Below, in pieces: positions 25,595 through 35,079 of a DNA stretch of 45,754 nucleotides; position 1 is the stretch's first letter; every line of letters starts with the position of its first letter. The translations under genes and the position numbers were made by a program. Source of the DNA: Bacteroidota bacterium (GTDB lineage Bacteria; Bacteroidota; Bacteroidia; Flavobacteriales; Flavobacteriaceae); NCBI GenBank assembly GCA_027592025.1, contig JAQCIQ010000016.1, forward strand, positions 1 to 45,754, given 5' to 3'. The notes under the pieces were generated by a model. That model saw only the letters and a program-made list of their open reading frames with translations, did not search any database and was not told where the DNA came from.

Positions 25595-26475
25595 TGTCCC
25601 TTTTTTGAAAGGGCAAAATACAATTTATAAAAATCCAAATACCAGAGAGGAGCGATTCCTATTTGTAAAATCAGTTTTAAGAAGGGAAGCTTAAGCCAAA
25701 GCCAGCTTCGAATTAAAGGGCGCAAATTTTTAGAAATAATTTTTTGACGAATGGCAAGCAGCTTGCTTTGCTCGGTCCCGATGAGTTTCAGTTCTTCAAA
25801 TTGGACTATTTGTTCAGCCGTTTCTCGGCATTTTTTTAAAAAAGTCAGGTTGTCCTCCAAACCATCATGATATACAGGATTGTCAATGTGTAGAATTTTG
25901 ACTTCATTATTCTGCAGATTCCCGCTCAACACTAAATCGAGTCCATATGCTGTCATATCCTTTGGATTACAAGACAGAAAAGTGGATTTGTCAATGAGCA
26001 AATTGCCTGAAAAAACGTATCGATAGGGCTCCTTCATTCGAATTTGAGCAGGAATTTCTTCTCGGTGACGGCCAAATTGTAATCTCAGATTAAAATGAAA
26101 ATCGTCGATTTTTCGGTAGGCATATCCGCCAAGAGCGACTTTGTATTGGACTTTGTTTTTTATTACCGAGATGTATTGACTGTAAAAATCTTCATGCACA
26201 GGTATGGTATCGCTGTCAACAAACAGCAACCAAGGATAAATGGCTTGATTGGCAAGCCAATCTCGAGTGGCTGTCCTTCCTTTGTTAACCTCAAATTTGT
26301 AGTAGGAGCAATATTCTTTATGATTAAGAAGCCTGTTGTGTTCAAAATTTTCCGTTGAGCCATCGTCGGCAATAATTATTTCGAAAGGAAAGTGCGATCG
26401 TTTGGCTTGGGCCAACAAGACATCGACTAAATGGGCGACGTCATTATTAAAAGCTGGAATTAAAACTGAAACCAT
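25591..26475 (-). CDS. GT2 family glycosyltransferase
   Basis: Inverting GT-A glycosyltransferase, 294 residues. It begins VSVLIPAFNNDV; nucleotide-binding IIIADDGSTE holds D37-D38; the metal-binding DxD is D87-S-D89 in WLLFVDSDTIP; the acceptor side has DLVLSGNL, which resembles the usual ED region only weakly. A hydrophobic C-terminus (LWLKLPFLKLILQIGIAPLWYLDFYKLYF region) may attach it to the membrane. It starts immediately after the ftsE stop codon with no spacer, so it is expressed from the ftsE transcript rather than from the neighbouring sugar operons. Confidence 0.9.
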   Translation of the reverse strand: MVSVLIPAFNNDVAHLVDVLLAQAKRSHFPFEIIIADDGSTENFEHNRLLNHKEYCSYYKFEVNKGRTATRDWLANQAIYPWLLFVDSDTIPVHEDFYSQYISVIKNKVQYKVALGGYAYRKIDDFHFNLRLQFGRHREEIPAQIRMKEPYRYVFSGNLLIDKSTFLSCNPKDMTAYGLDLVLSGNLQNNEVKILHIDNPVYHDGLEDNLTFLKKCRETAEQIVQFEELKLIGTEQSKLLAIRQKIISKNLRPLIRSWLWLKLPFLKLILQIGIAPLWYLDFYKLYFALSKKGH

Positions 26476-27159
26476 TTAGGACTGGCGTTGAACTACTTCA
26501 AAGACACTGTGGTTGTCGCACTTCAATGTTCGCGAAGGATATCTCGACAAAATGGCATAGTCATGAGTCGCCATGAGAAAAGTTTGCCCTTTCTTATTGA
26601 GGTCTCGCAACACTTCCATAACTTCAAAACTCGTCTGAGGGTCGAGGTTGCCCGTTGGCTCATCGGCCAAAATCAATTCAGGATCGTTCAACAATGCTCT
26701 TGCAATGGCAACCCGCTGCTGCTCACCACCCGATAATTCATGAGGATATTTATTCCCGATGTTTGACATGCCAACACTATTTAGTACGGCCTCACTTTTT
26801 TCTTGAATTGCCTTTTTGTCTTTCCACCCAGTGGCTTGTAGCACGAATTTTAGGTTGTCATAAACGCTTCTGTCGCTCAAAAGTTTGAAATCTTGAAAGA
26901 CTACTCCAATTTGCCGACGAAGCATCGGAATGTCATTAGATTTAAGCCTTTTAAGATCAAAGCCAACAATAGCTCCTTCGCCTACTTTTAGTGGAATTTC
27001 TCCGTTTAGGGTTTTGATGAAACTGCTTTTTCCCATCCCTGTTTTGCCAATGAGATAAACGAAGTCGCCTTTTTTCATTTCAAAATTGACATCCTTCAAA
27101 ATTTCTTTCTCTCCCTGAAGGATGGAAACACCTCGAAACATTATTACAGATTCACTCAT
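26476..27159 (-). CDS. ftsE: cell division ABC transporter ATP-binding protein FtsE
   Basis: ATPase of the FtsEX complex that, with FtsX, activates peptidoglycan hydrolysis at the division site. From the chosen start it has 227 residues: Walker A GKTGMGKS (38-45), Q-loop VVFQDFKLL (87-95), signature [16 protein letters not shown] (142-157), Walker [14 protein letters not shown] (162-174) and the H-loop MATHDYAIL. An upstream in-frame TTG at 27177 is less likely than ATG 27159, which gives the usual N-terminus. ftsX is not next to it; the permease at 36267 is of the LolC/E kind. A -7-like TACTTTTA lies on the minus strand at 27192-27185. Confidence 0.92.
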   Translation of the reverse strand: MSESVIMFRGVSILQGEKEILKDVNFEMKKGDFVYLIGKTGMGKSSFIKTLNGEIPLKVGEGAIVGFDLKRLKSNDIPMLRRQIGVVFQDFKLLSDRSVYDNLKFVLQATGWKDKKAIQEKSEAVLNSVGMSNIGNKYPHELSGGEQQRVAIARALLNDPELILADEPTGNLDPQTSFEVMEVLRDLNKKGQTFLMATHDYAILSRYPSRTLKCDNHSVFEVVQRQS

Positions 27160-27349
27160 AGTTTGTATGTCAATCAAAGTAGGGTAAAAGTATCACAATT
27201 ATATAACTTAATAAAGCGAATCAATAAATCTATTGTTCTATTCTGATCCAAAAGCCGAATAATAATGTCTCTGATACTTTGGCGACCATGTGTACGTTAT
27301 TAGTAATAGTTTTGCTAAAGAACGATTAGCTCGTAACGAACACATTATA

Positions 27350-30300
27350 ATGAAAAAGACAATTGTCCTTTCCGCTCTATTTCTAATTGTTTTTGGCTTC
27401 ACGATGTCGGCTCAACAGAGTGGCGCCTATGACAATGAAATGAGCCAATTCCAACGAGCATTTCAACTGTATGAGTCGGGTCAATATGATGCTTCTATTA
27501 GTTTATTCAACAGAGTTCACGAAAGCGCTAGCAATACTTTCCTAAAGGCAGATGCGGAATTTTTTATCGCTAGTGCCTCTGTTAGAACTCAGCAGAAAAA
27601 TGCCGAACAATTGATGGATAATTTTATCTCTAATTATCCAACTCATCCGAGACGCAATTCTGCGTATTTTGATGTCGCCCAATTCTATTTTAGAAACAAA
27701 AAAACCGCCTACGCTTTGAAATGGTTTGAAAAAGTAGATGAGCAAGAGTTGTCTTCAAATCAGAAAAACCAGTTGTATTTTCAGCGAGGTTATTGCTACT
27801 TTGTAGGTAAAAAATACGAAAAGGCGCAATCAGACTTGTTGCGGGCTGCTCGAAGCTCAGAATACGAAGAAGATGCCAAATACTATTTGGGGTATATGGC
27901 GTATGAAGGGGACGATTATGACAAGGCTTCTTTGTATTTTGACCAGCTGCAAGACTCTAATGAACAAGCGTCAAGTTTGAATTACTATCAGGCAGACAAA
28001 AACTACAAGGCAGGAGAATTTCAAAAGGCTATTGATTTTGCTCAGCAGGGCCTAAAGCAAAGTGTGCCTGAGGACGTGTCTCAACTTTCAAAAATTATCG
28101 GAGAGAGTTATTTCAACTTGAAACAATACGACAAGGCCTTACCCTATCTAAAAGACTACAAGGGAGTACAGGGAAAATGGGAGCATGATGATTTTTATCA
28201 ACTGGGCTACGTTTACTTCAAGCAAAAAAAATATGAGTTGGCCATTAGCGAGTTCAATAGAATACTCGATGGAAATGACGCGGTTTCACAAAACGCCTAT
28301 CACCATTTGGCTCAGTGCTATTTGGCTTTGAATAAAAGACCAGAAGCATTAACTGCATTCAAAAACGCTTCAGAACTTGATTTCGACCAAGAGATAAAAG
28401 CAGATGCCAGTTTGCAATATGCCAAATTGAGTTATGAAATTGGGAATCCATTTCAGTCTGTGCCAGATATATTGAATCATTATTTGAGTCAATATCCAAA
28501 TTCCAATCAAAAAAATGAGATTGAATCCATGCTGGTCAACGCTTACGTGACATCCAAAAACTATCAAGCGGCTTATGATTTGATGGAGTCAAGTAAGAAA
28601 GCCGTCGATCAGGAAACCTATCAAGCAGTAGCTTACAATTTGGCCGTTGATGCTTATCAAGAAGAAGATTTTAAAAAGGCCAAAGATTTTTTCGAAAGGA
28701 CCAAAGATAATAATGCCAGGTCCATTTTAGGTCTTCGTGCAACCTATTGGCTAGGTGAGCTGGCCTTGAGCAGAGGAGACTTCGATGCTGCCATCAATAT
28801 GTTTAAGAATGTCAAGCTCATTAAGGATTTCGGTGACACTCCTGAATCGCATAATATTGACTACTCCTTGGGATATGCCTACTTCAGCAAGGGGGATTAT
28901 AAGAATGCTGCAGTTGCATTTGAAGCAACTTTCACTGGCCTTTTTGATCCTGTAAAAAGAAAGGATGCGGTGTTGAGACTCGCAGACAGTGAATTCGCTC
29001 AAAGCGAGTTCAGAAAGGCACTATATTCTTACATTCAAGCTCAAGCAACTTCAGACTATAATAATGACTATGCTGCCTACCAGCAGGCAGTTTGCTTGGG
29101 ATTGCTCAATTACTCCAAAGAAAGAATGGAATTGCTTCAAAATTTCTCTAAGAATTTTCCGAAATCGACATGGAGAGACGATGCTCTATTGTTAATGGCC
29201 AACGATTTGGCTAAGTCAGGAAAAATCAATCAGGCGATTGCTGCCTACAATCAATTGCTCAGCGATATACCCAATAGTCCTTTGCGCTCCAAAGCCGACC
29301 TGAGAAAAGGTCTGTTGTTTTACAATTTGGGACAAAATGACAACGCCCTAAAAACTCTAAAACCAGTTGCTCTAAACCTTTCTTCACCCGAAGAATCGCG
29401 ACAAGCTTTGACTACAATCGAACAAATTTACGTCGATATGGGAGAGGTGACTGCCTACAGCGCTTGGCTGAAAAAATCAAATCTCACAGGATTTGATAAC
29501 GCTCAATTCGATGATTTGAGTTTCGACTCGGCACAAAAAAGATATATCGAAAAAGATCAAAATGGTGCGGTTCGCCTTTTAGAAAAATATTTAATTGATT
29601 TTCCAAATGGTTCACACACGTTCCAATCGCATGTTTTTTTGAGTGAATTGTACCAAGAAAAGAATGACCTCTTGAAGGCCATCCCTCATTTGAACTATAT
29701 TCTCGACCAACCGGCAAACGAACGGACAGAAATGGCTTTGGTGCAAATTGCAGATGCCTATCTTGTTCTTGGAAAATCTTCAGATGCCATAGCACCTCTA
29801 AAACGATTGGCCAACAACCATCCCGAGGCAAAGAACCAAAGTTTTGCCCACTCCAATTTAATGCAAATATATTTTGAAGCCAAGGATTATAGCACCGCCC
29901 GAACAGAAGCAGCATTGCTGCTTAACAATCAGGAACTTGAGGTTGATTTGAAATCGAAAGCCTTGGTCATAAAAGGAAGAAGTGAAATTGCATTAAGCCA
30001 ATTGGTCGAAGCCAAAAAGACCTTTGCTTTGCTTCACTCTGTAGCGGTATCTCAAGTTCATTTGGCTGAAGCTTTGTATTTCGAGGCTTTTTTCTTGAAC
30101 ATGGACAAGCAATATCAAACCTCCAATGAGCGTCTTCAAGACCTTGTAAAAAATTACCCGAGTTTTACAGAAATTTCTGCCAGAGGTTTGTTGTTAATGG
30201 CGCAAAATTTTATGGCTCTTGATGACGATTATCAAGCCAATTATATTTTGAATCATCTCATCAATAATTTTAAATCTTACCCTGACCTAATCAGTGAGGC

Positions 30301-30373
30301 TCAAGAGTTGCTCGACAATTTAAAGTCAGATGCTGCGGAAACCAATGCTTCAATCACAACAGACCATGAATAA
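27350..30373 (+). CDS. large exported TPR-repeat protein
   Basis: A 1007-residue protein made of a signal peptide (MKKTIVLSALFLIVFGFTMSAQ) and tetratricopeptide/Sel1-like helical repeats along almost its entire length; phrases such as 'YxxGxYxxAxxxFxxV' recur every 34-40 residues. It is likely periplasmic and a scaffold for protein contacts; no enzyme domain is visible. An upstream in-frame ATG at 27290 would put 20 non-signal residues first, so 27350 is preferred. Its last 8 nt (ATGAATAA) contain the start of the following outer-membrane barrel gene, showing tight coupling. Function unknown; the pair suggests a role in outer membrane assembly or substrate presentation. Confidence 0.85.
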   Translation: MKKTIVLSALFLIVFGFTMSAQQSGAYDNEMSQFQRAFQLYESGQYDASISLFNRVHESASNTFLKADAEFFIASASVRTQQKNAEQLMDNFISNYPTHPRRNSAYFDVAQFYFRNKKTAYALKWFEKVDEQELSSNQKNQLYFQRGYCYFVGKKYEKAQSDLLRAARSSEYEEDAKYYLGYMAYEGDDYDKASLYFDQLQDSNEQASSLNYYQADKNYKAGEFQKAIDFAQQGLKQSVPEDVSQLSKIIGESYFNLKQYDKALPYLKDYKGVQGKWEHDDFYQLGYVYFKQKKYELAISEFNRILDGNDAVSQNAYHHLAQCYLALNKRPEALTAFKNASELDFDQEIKADASLQYAKLSYEIGNPFQSVPDILNHYLSQYPNSNQKNEIESMLVNAYVTSKNYQAAYDLMESSKKAVDQETYQAVAYNLAVDAYQEEDFKKAKDFFERTKDNNARSILGLRATYWLGELALSRGDFDAAINMFKNVKLIKDFGDTPESHNIDYSLGYAYFSKGDYKNAAVAFEATFTGLFDPVKRKDAVLRLADSEFAQSEFRKALYSYIQAQATSDYNNDYAAYQQAVCLGLLNYSKERMELLQNFSKNFPKSTWRDDALLLMANDLAKSGKINQAIAAYNQLLSDIPNSPLRSKADLRKGLLFYNLGQNDNALKTLKPVALNLSSPEESRQALTTIEQIYVDMGEVTAYSAWLKKSNLTGFDNAQFDDLSFDSAQKRYIEKDQNGAVRLLEKYLIDFPNGSHTFQSHVFLSELYQEKNDLLKAIPHLNYILDQPANERTEMALVQIADAYLVLGKSSDAIAPLKRLANNHPEAKNQSFAHSNLMQIYFEAKDYSTARTEAALLLNNQELEVDLKSKALVIKGRSEIALSQLVEAKKTFALLHSVAVSQVHLAEALYFEAFFLNMDKQYQTSNERLQDLVKNYPSFTEISARGLLLMAQNFMALDDDYQANYILNHLINNFKSYPDLISEAQELLDNLKSDAAETNASITTDHE

Positions 30374-32072
30374 ACGCAGTATATATTTCTCCTCCCTTTT
30401 AATTGCATCTTCAACACTGACTTTTGCGCAGGTTGGAAATGACTCCATTGGCACTCAAACAGTTAATATCGAAAAAGCCTTTAACCCTGCTGTTGCAGAG
30501 GCAAAAATGATCAAATCGGGACCAGAATCTGCGAATTCAGATTCGGTTAAAAAGATTGGCGTCAAATATGAGGTTCAGTCCATTCCTGTTGCCTCAATTT
30601 TTAACCCTGCCAAGCCAAGGGCACGGCAACTCATTGTGAAAAACTCAAATCATTTTTATAACAATCAAGCGCTGTTATTGGCAGGTAATTACGGCACTGC
30701 AATTGCCGAGTTTTCAGGAGTTTTTGATCTTGGATCAAATCAAAAACTGAGTGCTCTAATCGATTTACATACATCTCAAGGAGGTGTCGCAGAGAATTTT
30801 TTAAAAGATGATTTCAGTAAAAGCAATGCTGAATTGACCTATTCTAGCATTACTCGAAGCAATGAATGGTCAATTTTTGGCAGTGTGGGCTTTCAGCAGA
30901 ATCAGTGGTATGGAACACCCAAGGGTTTGTGGACAGACGAGCAACTCAATACTATTGATGAAGGACACAATTGGACGACCTATGGATTGGGATCCACCTT
31001 GAAACCAGATTCCGAATGGTTGAGCAACTTACAAGTTAAACTTCTTGGATTGTCAGACAATTATAACAACTCAGAGCTAGTAGCTCAAGCCACATTAATA
31101 GCAACTTTCCCATCCTTGGAAGATGTTTATAAATCAGAACTGTCAGCCAAATATCGAAATAATAAAACGGAAGAAGGAACAGCGACAATTGCCGACAATT
31201 TGCTTCTGTCGTTTTCGCCTACCTTCAAAGTGAAGTCAGGAGACCTGTCTTTGGACCTTGGTGCGACTGGATTTTATCAAATTACAGACGAGGTTCAAGC
31301 CAGTAGTTTTTTAGTTGTTCCCAATGTTCATTTGTCCTATCTGGTCGATGATGTAATCCTGAGACTAAACGCTACAGGGAATGTTGACCAGCATTCTTAC
31401 CGCGAATTTTTAAGTATGAATAACTTTTTTAGTCCGAACAATAACATCCTTTCAGAAGAGATCCCCTATCATATTTCCTTGGAAGCAGAAACTCAATTAT
31501 CAAATGATTTTGGGTTGAATTTAGGGCTGTCTTATGAAAATGCCAATCGCAAGTCTATCCTAGTCTTGAATGAGATTACGGATGACTTGAATCGCGACTA
31601 CAATTTTGGTAATAGTTTTGGCTTGCGATTAGATGACGTCAAAACGACCAGTGTACAGGCAGGACTCTTATTTTCTGGTATTGAAAAAACCACTATTTAT
31701 GTCAGTGGACAGTACAATAATTTTTCAATGACCAACAGTCCTCAATTTTATAACAGACCCAAGGTTGAAGCCAAACTCATCGTCAATGCCTCATTGTCGG
31801 ATCGTTGGACTTTAAATTTGAACGGTATTATTTACGGACAAAGGAAAGATTTGTTGGTTTCTTCTAATACTTTGATTGGAGCACTTAATGAAACGATTGA
31901 TGTGTCTGGCTTTGCAGACATCAATCTGACTTCAACATTTCAACTGTCAGACCGCTGGAGTATAGAAGCCCGTGTGAATAATATTTTAGATGCAAAGCAA
32001 GCTAGATGGGGCTTCTATAACGTTCAAGGAATTCAAGGATTGATAGGATTGCGCTATAATTTTGATTGGTAG
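30366..32072 (+). CDS. outer-membrane beta-barrel protein coupled to the TPR gene
   Basis: A 568-residue predicted outer-membrane protein: signal peptide MNKRSIYFSSLLIASSTLTFAQ, then a linker beginning NIEKAFNPAV and a long series of alternating-residue strands with aromatic girdles, ending in LRYNFDW, a C-terminal aromatic as used by the BAM complex. The barrel resembles the C-terminal part of TonB-dependent receptors, but no plug domain or clear TonB box is seen. The start at 30366 is chosen over an in-frame ATG at 30330 because it directly precedes the signal peptide. It overlaps the TPR gene by 8 nt. Substrate unknown. Confidence 0.8.
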   Translation: MNKRSIYFSSLLIASSTLTFAQVGNDSIGTQTVNIEKAFNPAVAEAKMIKSGPESANSDSVKKIGVKYEVQSIPVASIFNPAKPRARQLIVKNSNHFYNNQALLLAGNYGTAIAEFSGVFDLGSNQKLSALIDLHTSQGGVAENFLKDDFSKSNAELTYSSITRSNEWSIFGSVGFQQNQWYGTPKGLWTDEQLNTIDEGHNWTTYGLGSTLKPDSEWLSNLQVKLLGLSDNYNNSELVAQATLIATFPSLEDVYKSELSAKYRNNKTEEGTATIADNLLLSFSPTFKVKSGDLSLDLGATGFYQITDEVQASSFLVVPNVHLSYLVDDVILRLNATGNVDQHSYREFLSMNNFFSPNNNILSEEIPYHISLEAETQLSNDFGLNLGLSYENANRKSILVLNEITDDLNRDYNFGNSFGLRLDDVKTTSVQAGLLFSGIEKTTIYVSGQYNNFSMTNSPQFYNRPKVEAKLIVNASLSDRWTLNLNGIIYGQRKDLLVSSNTLIGALNETIDVSGFADINLTSTFQLSDRWSIEARVNNILDAKQARWGFYNVQGIQGLIGLRYNFDW

Positions 32073-32092
32073 TAACTCCTTAACTATCTTTG
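32061..32092 (+). promoter_or_regulatory. promoter of the amidohydrolase gene
   Basis: TTTG at 32061-32064, a 20-bp spacer and exact TATCTTTG at 32085-32092, 13 nt before the ATG. The -33 part lies within the last codons of the barrel gene. Confidence 0.7.
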
Positions 32093-32105
32093 AAAAAAAT
32101 CGAAT

Positions 32106-33725
32106 ATGAGAAAGATCCTATTTTATCTCTCTTGGCTGGTTCTCTTTTCTTGCGGTAAACCAACTTCTGTTGATCTCTATACCAACGCAAAAATTTATAC
32201 ATCCAATGATAAGCAACCCGAAGCTAGAGCTTTTGCGGTTTCCGAAGGAGTCATTATTGGAATAGGAGATGAGGACAATCTGAGATCTCAATTTAATATT
32301 GAACAAACTATAGATTTGGAAGGGCGCACGGTAGTTCCAGGTTTTATAGATGCCCATTGTCATTTTTTGAATTTAGGTTTTCAAGAATATCAGGTTGACC
32401 TGGTAGGAGCGGCTAGTTTTGAAGAAATCGTAAAACGCATCATTGTATTTCAGGAGGCTAATCAAATGGACTTTATTCAAGGTCGCGGTTGGGACCAAAA
32501 TGATTGGGAAGACAAAACCTTTCCAAATAAGAAACTATTAGACAGTCTTTTTCCAGACACCCCAATTGCTCTTTCGCGAATCGATGGACATGCCATACTT
32601 TGCAATCAGGCGGCTCTCGATCTTGGCGGGGTTACTTCCGATAGTAAAATTGACGGCGGTACAGTAGTTTTAGAAAACGGCGTACCAACCGGTGTTCTCG
32701 TTGACAATGCTGAAAGTCTTGTGATGAGATATTGGCCAAAGCCTACGCGTCAAGAACGCATTAATGCTTTACAGGCCGCTGAGAAAACTTGCGTGGCCTT
32801 AGGTTTGACAACGGTTGATGACGCGGGATTAAACAGGGATGATATTGAGCTTATTGACAGCTTGCACAAAACAGGAGATTTAAAAATTCGTGTTTACGCC
32901 ATGGCTTCGGCCAATGCAGATAATTTGGAGTATTATCTAAGTCGACCAATTGTTAAGACCGACCGTTTGCACATGCGTTCTTTTAAGTATTACGTCGATG
33001 GCGCCCTTGGTTCTCGAGGCGCTTTGCTAAGAGCACCTTACAGCGACGCATTTCATTCTTACGGTCTTCCTGTCAATTCTTTGGATGATTTCAAAATGAC
33101 GGCTAGCCGCATCGCTACCTCAAATTATCAAATGAATACTCACGCCATTGGAGACTCCGCCAATCATGTGGTTCTAAACACTTATAAGGATCTGTTAAAA
33201 GATCAACAAGATCGCCGTTGGCGCGTTGAACACGCTCAAGTTTTGTCAATGGATGATTTTAATTTGTTTGAAAACATCATTCCATCCGTGCAACCAACTC
33301 ATGCCACTAGTGACATGTATTGGGCCGAAGATCGATTGGGTTCTGAACGCATGCAAGGAGCTTATGCCCTCAAAAGCTTGCTTCAAGTCAACGGTCGTGT
33401 GGCTCTTGGGACTGATTTTCCTGTTGAACGTGTGAGCCCATTTTTGACATTTTACGCGGCCACGGCTCGTCAAGATTTGAGTGGTTATCCAAAAGAAAAA
33501 TTTAAAGCCAATGAGGCCTTGTCCCGACAAGAAGCCTTATATGGCATGACAATATGGGCAGCTTATGCCAATTTTGAATCCGAAGAAAAGGGATCTTTGG
33601 AAGTTGGAAAAATGGCAGATTTCGTTGTTTTAGATCAGGATATTTTGACTGTTCCGTTGAGTCAAATTCCAAAAACTAAGGTCATTCAAACCTACATTGC
33701 TGGTGAAGCTCAAATCAAGAAGTAA
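32106..33725 (+). CDS. amidohydrolase lipoprotein, YtcJ-like
   Basis: Metal-dependent hydrolase of the amidohydrolase_3 family, 539 residues, predicted lipoprotein with lipobox ending at C16 (LFSC). Metal-site motifs: DAHCHF (82-87; H84 and H86), NTHAIGDSANH with the next histidine, VEHAQ, and GTDFPVE with the catalytic aspartate; GKMADFVVLDQD is the usual C-terminal strand of the composite beta sandwich. The substrate of this group is generally unknown (hydrolysis of C-N bonds of small cyclic or N-acyl compounds). A YkgJ-type gene follows after 2 nt. Confidence 0.88.
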   Translation: MRKILFYLSWLVLFSCGKPTSVDLYTNAKIYTSNDKQPEARAFAVSEGVIIGIGDEDNLRSQFNIEQTIDLEGRTVVPGFIDAHCHFLNLGFQEYQVDLVGAASFEEIVKRIIVFQEANQMDFIQGRGWDQNDWEDKTFPNKKLLDSLFPDTPIALSRIDGHAILCNQAALDLGGVTSDSKIDGGTVVLENGVPTGVLVDNAESLVMRYWPKPTRQERINALQAAEKTCVALGLTTVDDAGLNRDDIELIDSLHKTGDLKIRVYAMASANADNLEYYLSRPIVKTDRLHMRSFKYYVDGALGSRGALLRAPYSDAFHSYGLPVNSLDDFKMTASRIATSNYQMNTHAIGDSANHVVLNTYKDLLKDQQDRRWRVEHAQVLSMDDFNLFENIIPSVQPTHATSDMYWAEDRLGSERMQGAYALKSLLQVNGRVALGTDFPVERVSPFLTFYAATARQDLSGYPKEKFKANEALSRQEALYGMTIWAAYANFESEEKGSLEVGKMADFVVLDQDILTVPLSQIPKTKVIQTYIAGEAQIKK

Positions 33726-33727
33726 TT

Positions 33728-34225
33728 GTGACTGAAATCCAAACACTCCTTCAATCACTGCCCAAGCTGGCGGCTGAAAAGAAAAAGGAGAACCTCAGTT
33801 TTTTTAAGAAATTAAAAAAAAGAGTTCCAAAGAATTTGGACCAAGTCATGCAAGGGCTTCACGAGGACACTTTCCGTCAAATAGATTGTCTGGATTGTGC
33901 CAACTGCTGTAAGACAACTGGGCCTCTATTCACAAATCGCGACGTCGAACGCATAGCCAAATTGTTCAAATTAAAACCCAAGGCTTTTATAGAACAGTAT
34001 CTCAGATTGGACGAAGACAACGACTATGTCTTACAAAGTGTTCCTTGTACTTTCTTGGGTGAAGACAATCGATGCAGTATTTATGATCATCGCCCCAAAG
34101 CCTGTCAGGAGTTTCCTCATACAGACAGAAAAAAATTCTATCAAATCAGTCACTTGACGCTGAATAACGTTGGGATTTGTCCAGCGGCGTTTAAAATTGT
34201 TGAGGCCATGAAATCACGTCTCTGA
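33728..34225 (+). CDS. YkgJ family cysteine cluster protein
   Basis: A 165-residue cytoplasmic protein of the zinc/iron-chelating YkgJ domain family. Eight cysteines sit in the family spacing: C54, C57, C60, C61 (CLDCANCC), C107, C116, C126 and C151; RPKACQEFP and GICPAA are characteristic. A metal or Fe-S centre is likely; function unknown. Start is GTG at 33728, 2 nt after the amidohydrolase stop, in probable operon with it. Confidence 0.85.
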   Translation: MTEIQTLLQSLPKLAAEKKKENLSFFKKLKKRVPKNLDQVMQGLHEDTFRQIDCLDCANCCKTTGPLFTNRDVERIAKLFKLKPKAFIEQYLRLDEDNDYVLQSVPCTFLGEDNRCSIYDHRPKACQEFPHTDRKKFYQISHLTLNNVGICPAAFKIVEAMKSRL

Positions 34226-34248
34226 AAATTATTTTTTACCTTCGACCA

Positions 34249-35079
34249 ATGGAAGCAATACTAAACTACTTCGAAAGCATACCCTCTCTGCATCGATCAT
34301 TGATTTTAGTGTGTGGATTGACCTTTTTTTGGTTGCTTGAGGGCTCTTTCCCTTTGTTTAAAATGAAGTACTACAAGTGGAAACACGCTTTACCAAATCT
34401 CTTTTTTACCGCTACTACCATTGCCATTAATTTTGTCTTAGCCTTTCTTTTGCTGAATTCCTCTGACTGGGTCATGGCGAATGGATTTGGAATATTGAAT
34501 TGGCTGCCCGAAATGCCTCTTTGGAGTTATGCTATTGCCGGTCTGTTGCTGATGGATTTTTTTGGAGCTTATGTACCTCATTACATTGAGCATCGTGTCA
34601 AACCCTTGTGGATGATTCATTTAGTTCATCATTCGGATCAAAAGGTAGACACAACTACTGCCAATAGACATCATCCACTAGAGAGCGTTGTCCGATTTGT
34701 TTTTACCTTGATTGGGGTGCTTATCATTGGAGCTCCTATGGGAATTGTAATGTTGTATCAGTCCATGTCTTTGGTAGCGACTCAATTCAATCATGCTAAT
34801 ATTTCGTTACCCAAGAAGCTGGACAAATGGCTCAGTTATGTGATTGTTTCTCCTGACATGCACAAAGTTCACCACCATTTTGTGTTGCCATATACCGACT
34901 CAAACTATGGCAATATTTTTTCTATTTGGGATCGGTTGTTCGGAACTTTTATGACCATGGATCGTGAGAAAGTAGTTTATGGCGTTGACGTATTTCCCGA
35001 CGAAAAGGCCAATGAGCAAATAGCTGCCTTGCTTGCACAACCTTTCCAACCTTACCAAAAACCGACACGACAGCCTTAA
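34249..35079 (+). CDS. fatty acid hydroxylase/sterol desaturase family protein
   Basis: Integral membrane di-iron hydroxylase of 276 residues. The histidine-rich clusters are H111xxxH115, H124xxHH128, H141-H142, N181-H182 and H205xxHH; the C-terminal GNIFSIWDRLFGTF is the family signature. Four hydrophobic stretches surround them. Bacterial members hydroxylate or desaturate lipids or carotenoid-like substrates; which one cannot be said. ATG at 34249 is only 4 nt after a -7-like TACCTTCG (34237-34244). It converges on the DUF1343 gene, whose stop overlaps its own by 4 nt. Confidence 0.88.
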   Translation: MEAILNYFESIPSLHRSLILVCGLTFFWLLEGSFPLFKMKYYKWKHALPNLFFTATTIAINFVLAFLLLNSSDWVMANGFGILNWLPEMPLWSYAIAGLLLMDFFGAYVPHYIEHRVKPLWMIHLVHHSDQKVDTTTANRHHPLESVVRFVFTLIGVLIIGAPMGIVMLYQSMSLVATQFNHANISLPKKLDKWLSYVIVSPDMHKVHHHFVLPYTDSNYGNIFSIWDRLFGTFMTMDREKVVYGVDVFPDEKANEQIAALLAQPFQPYQKPTRQP

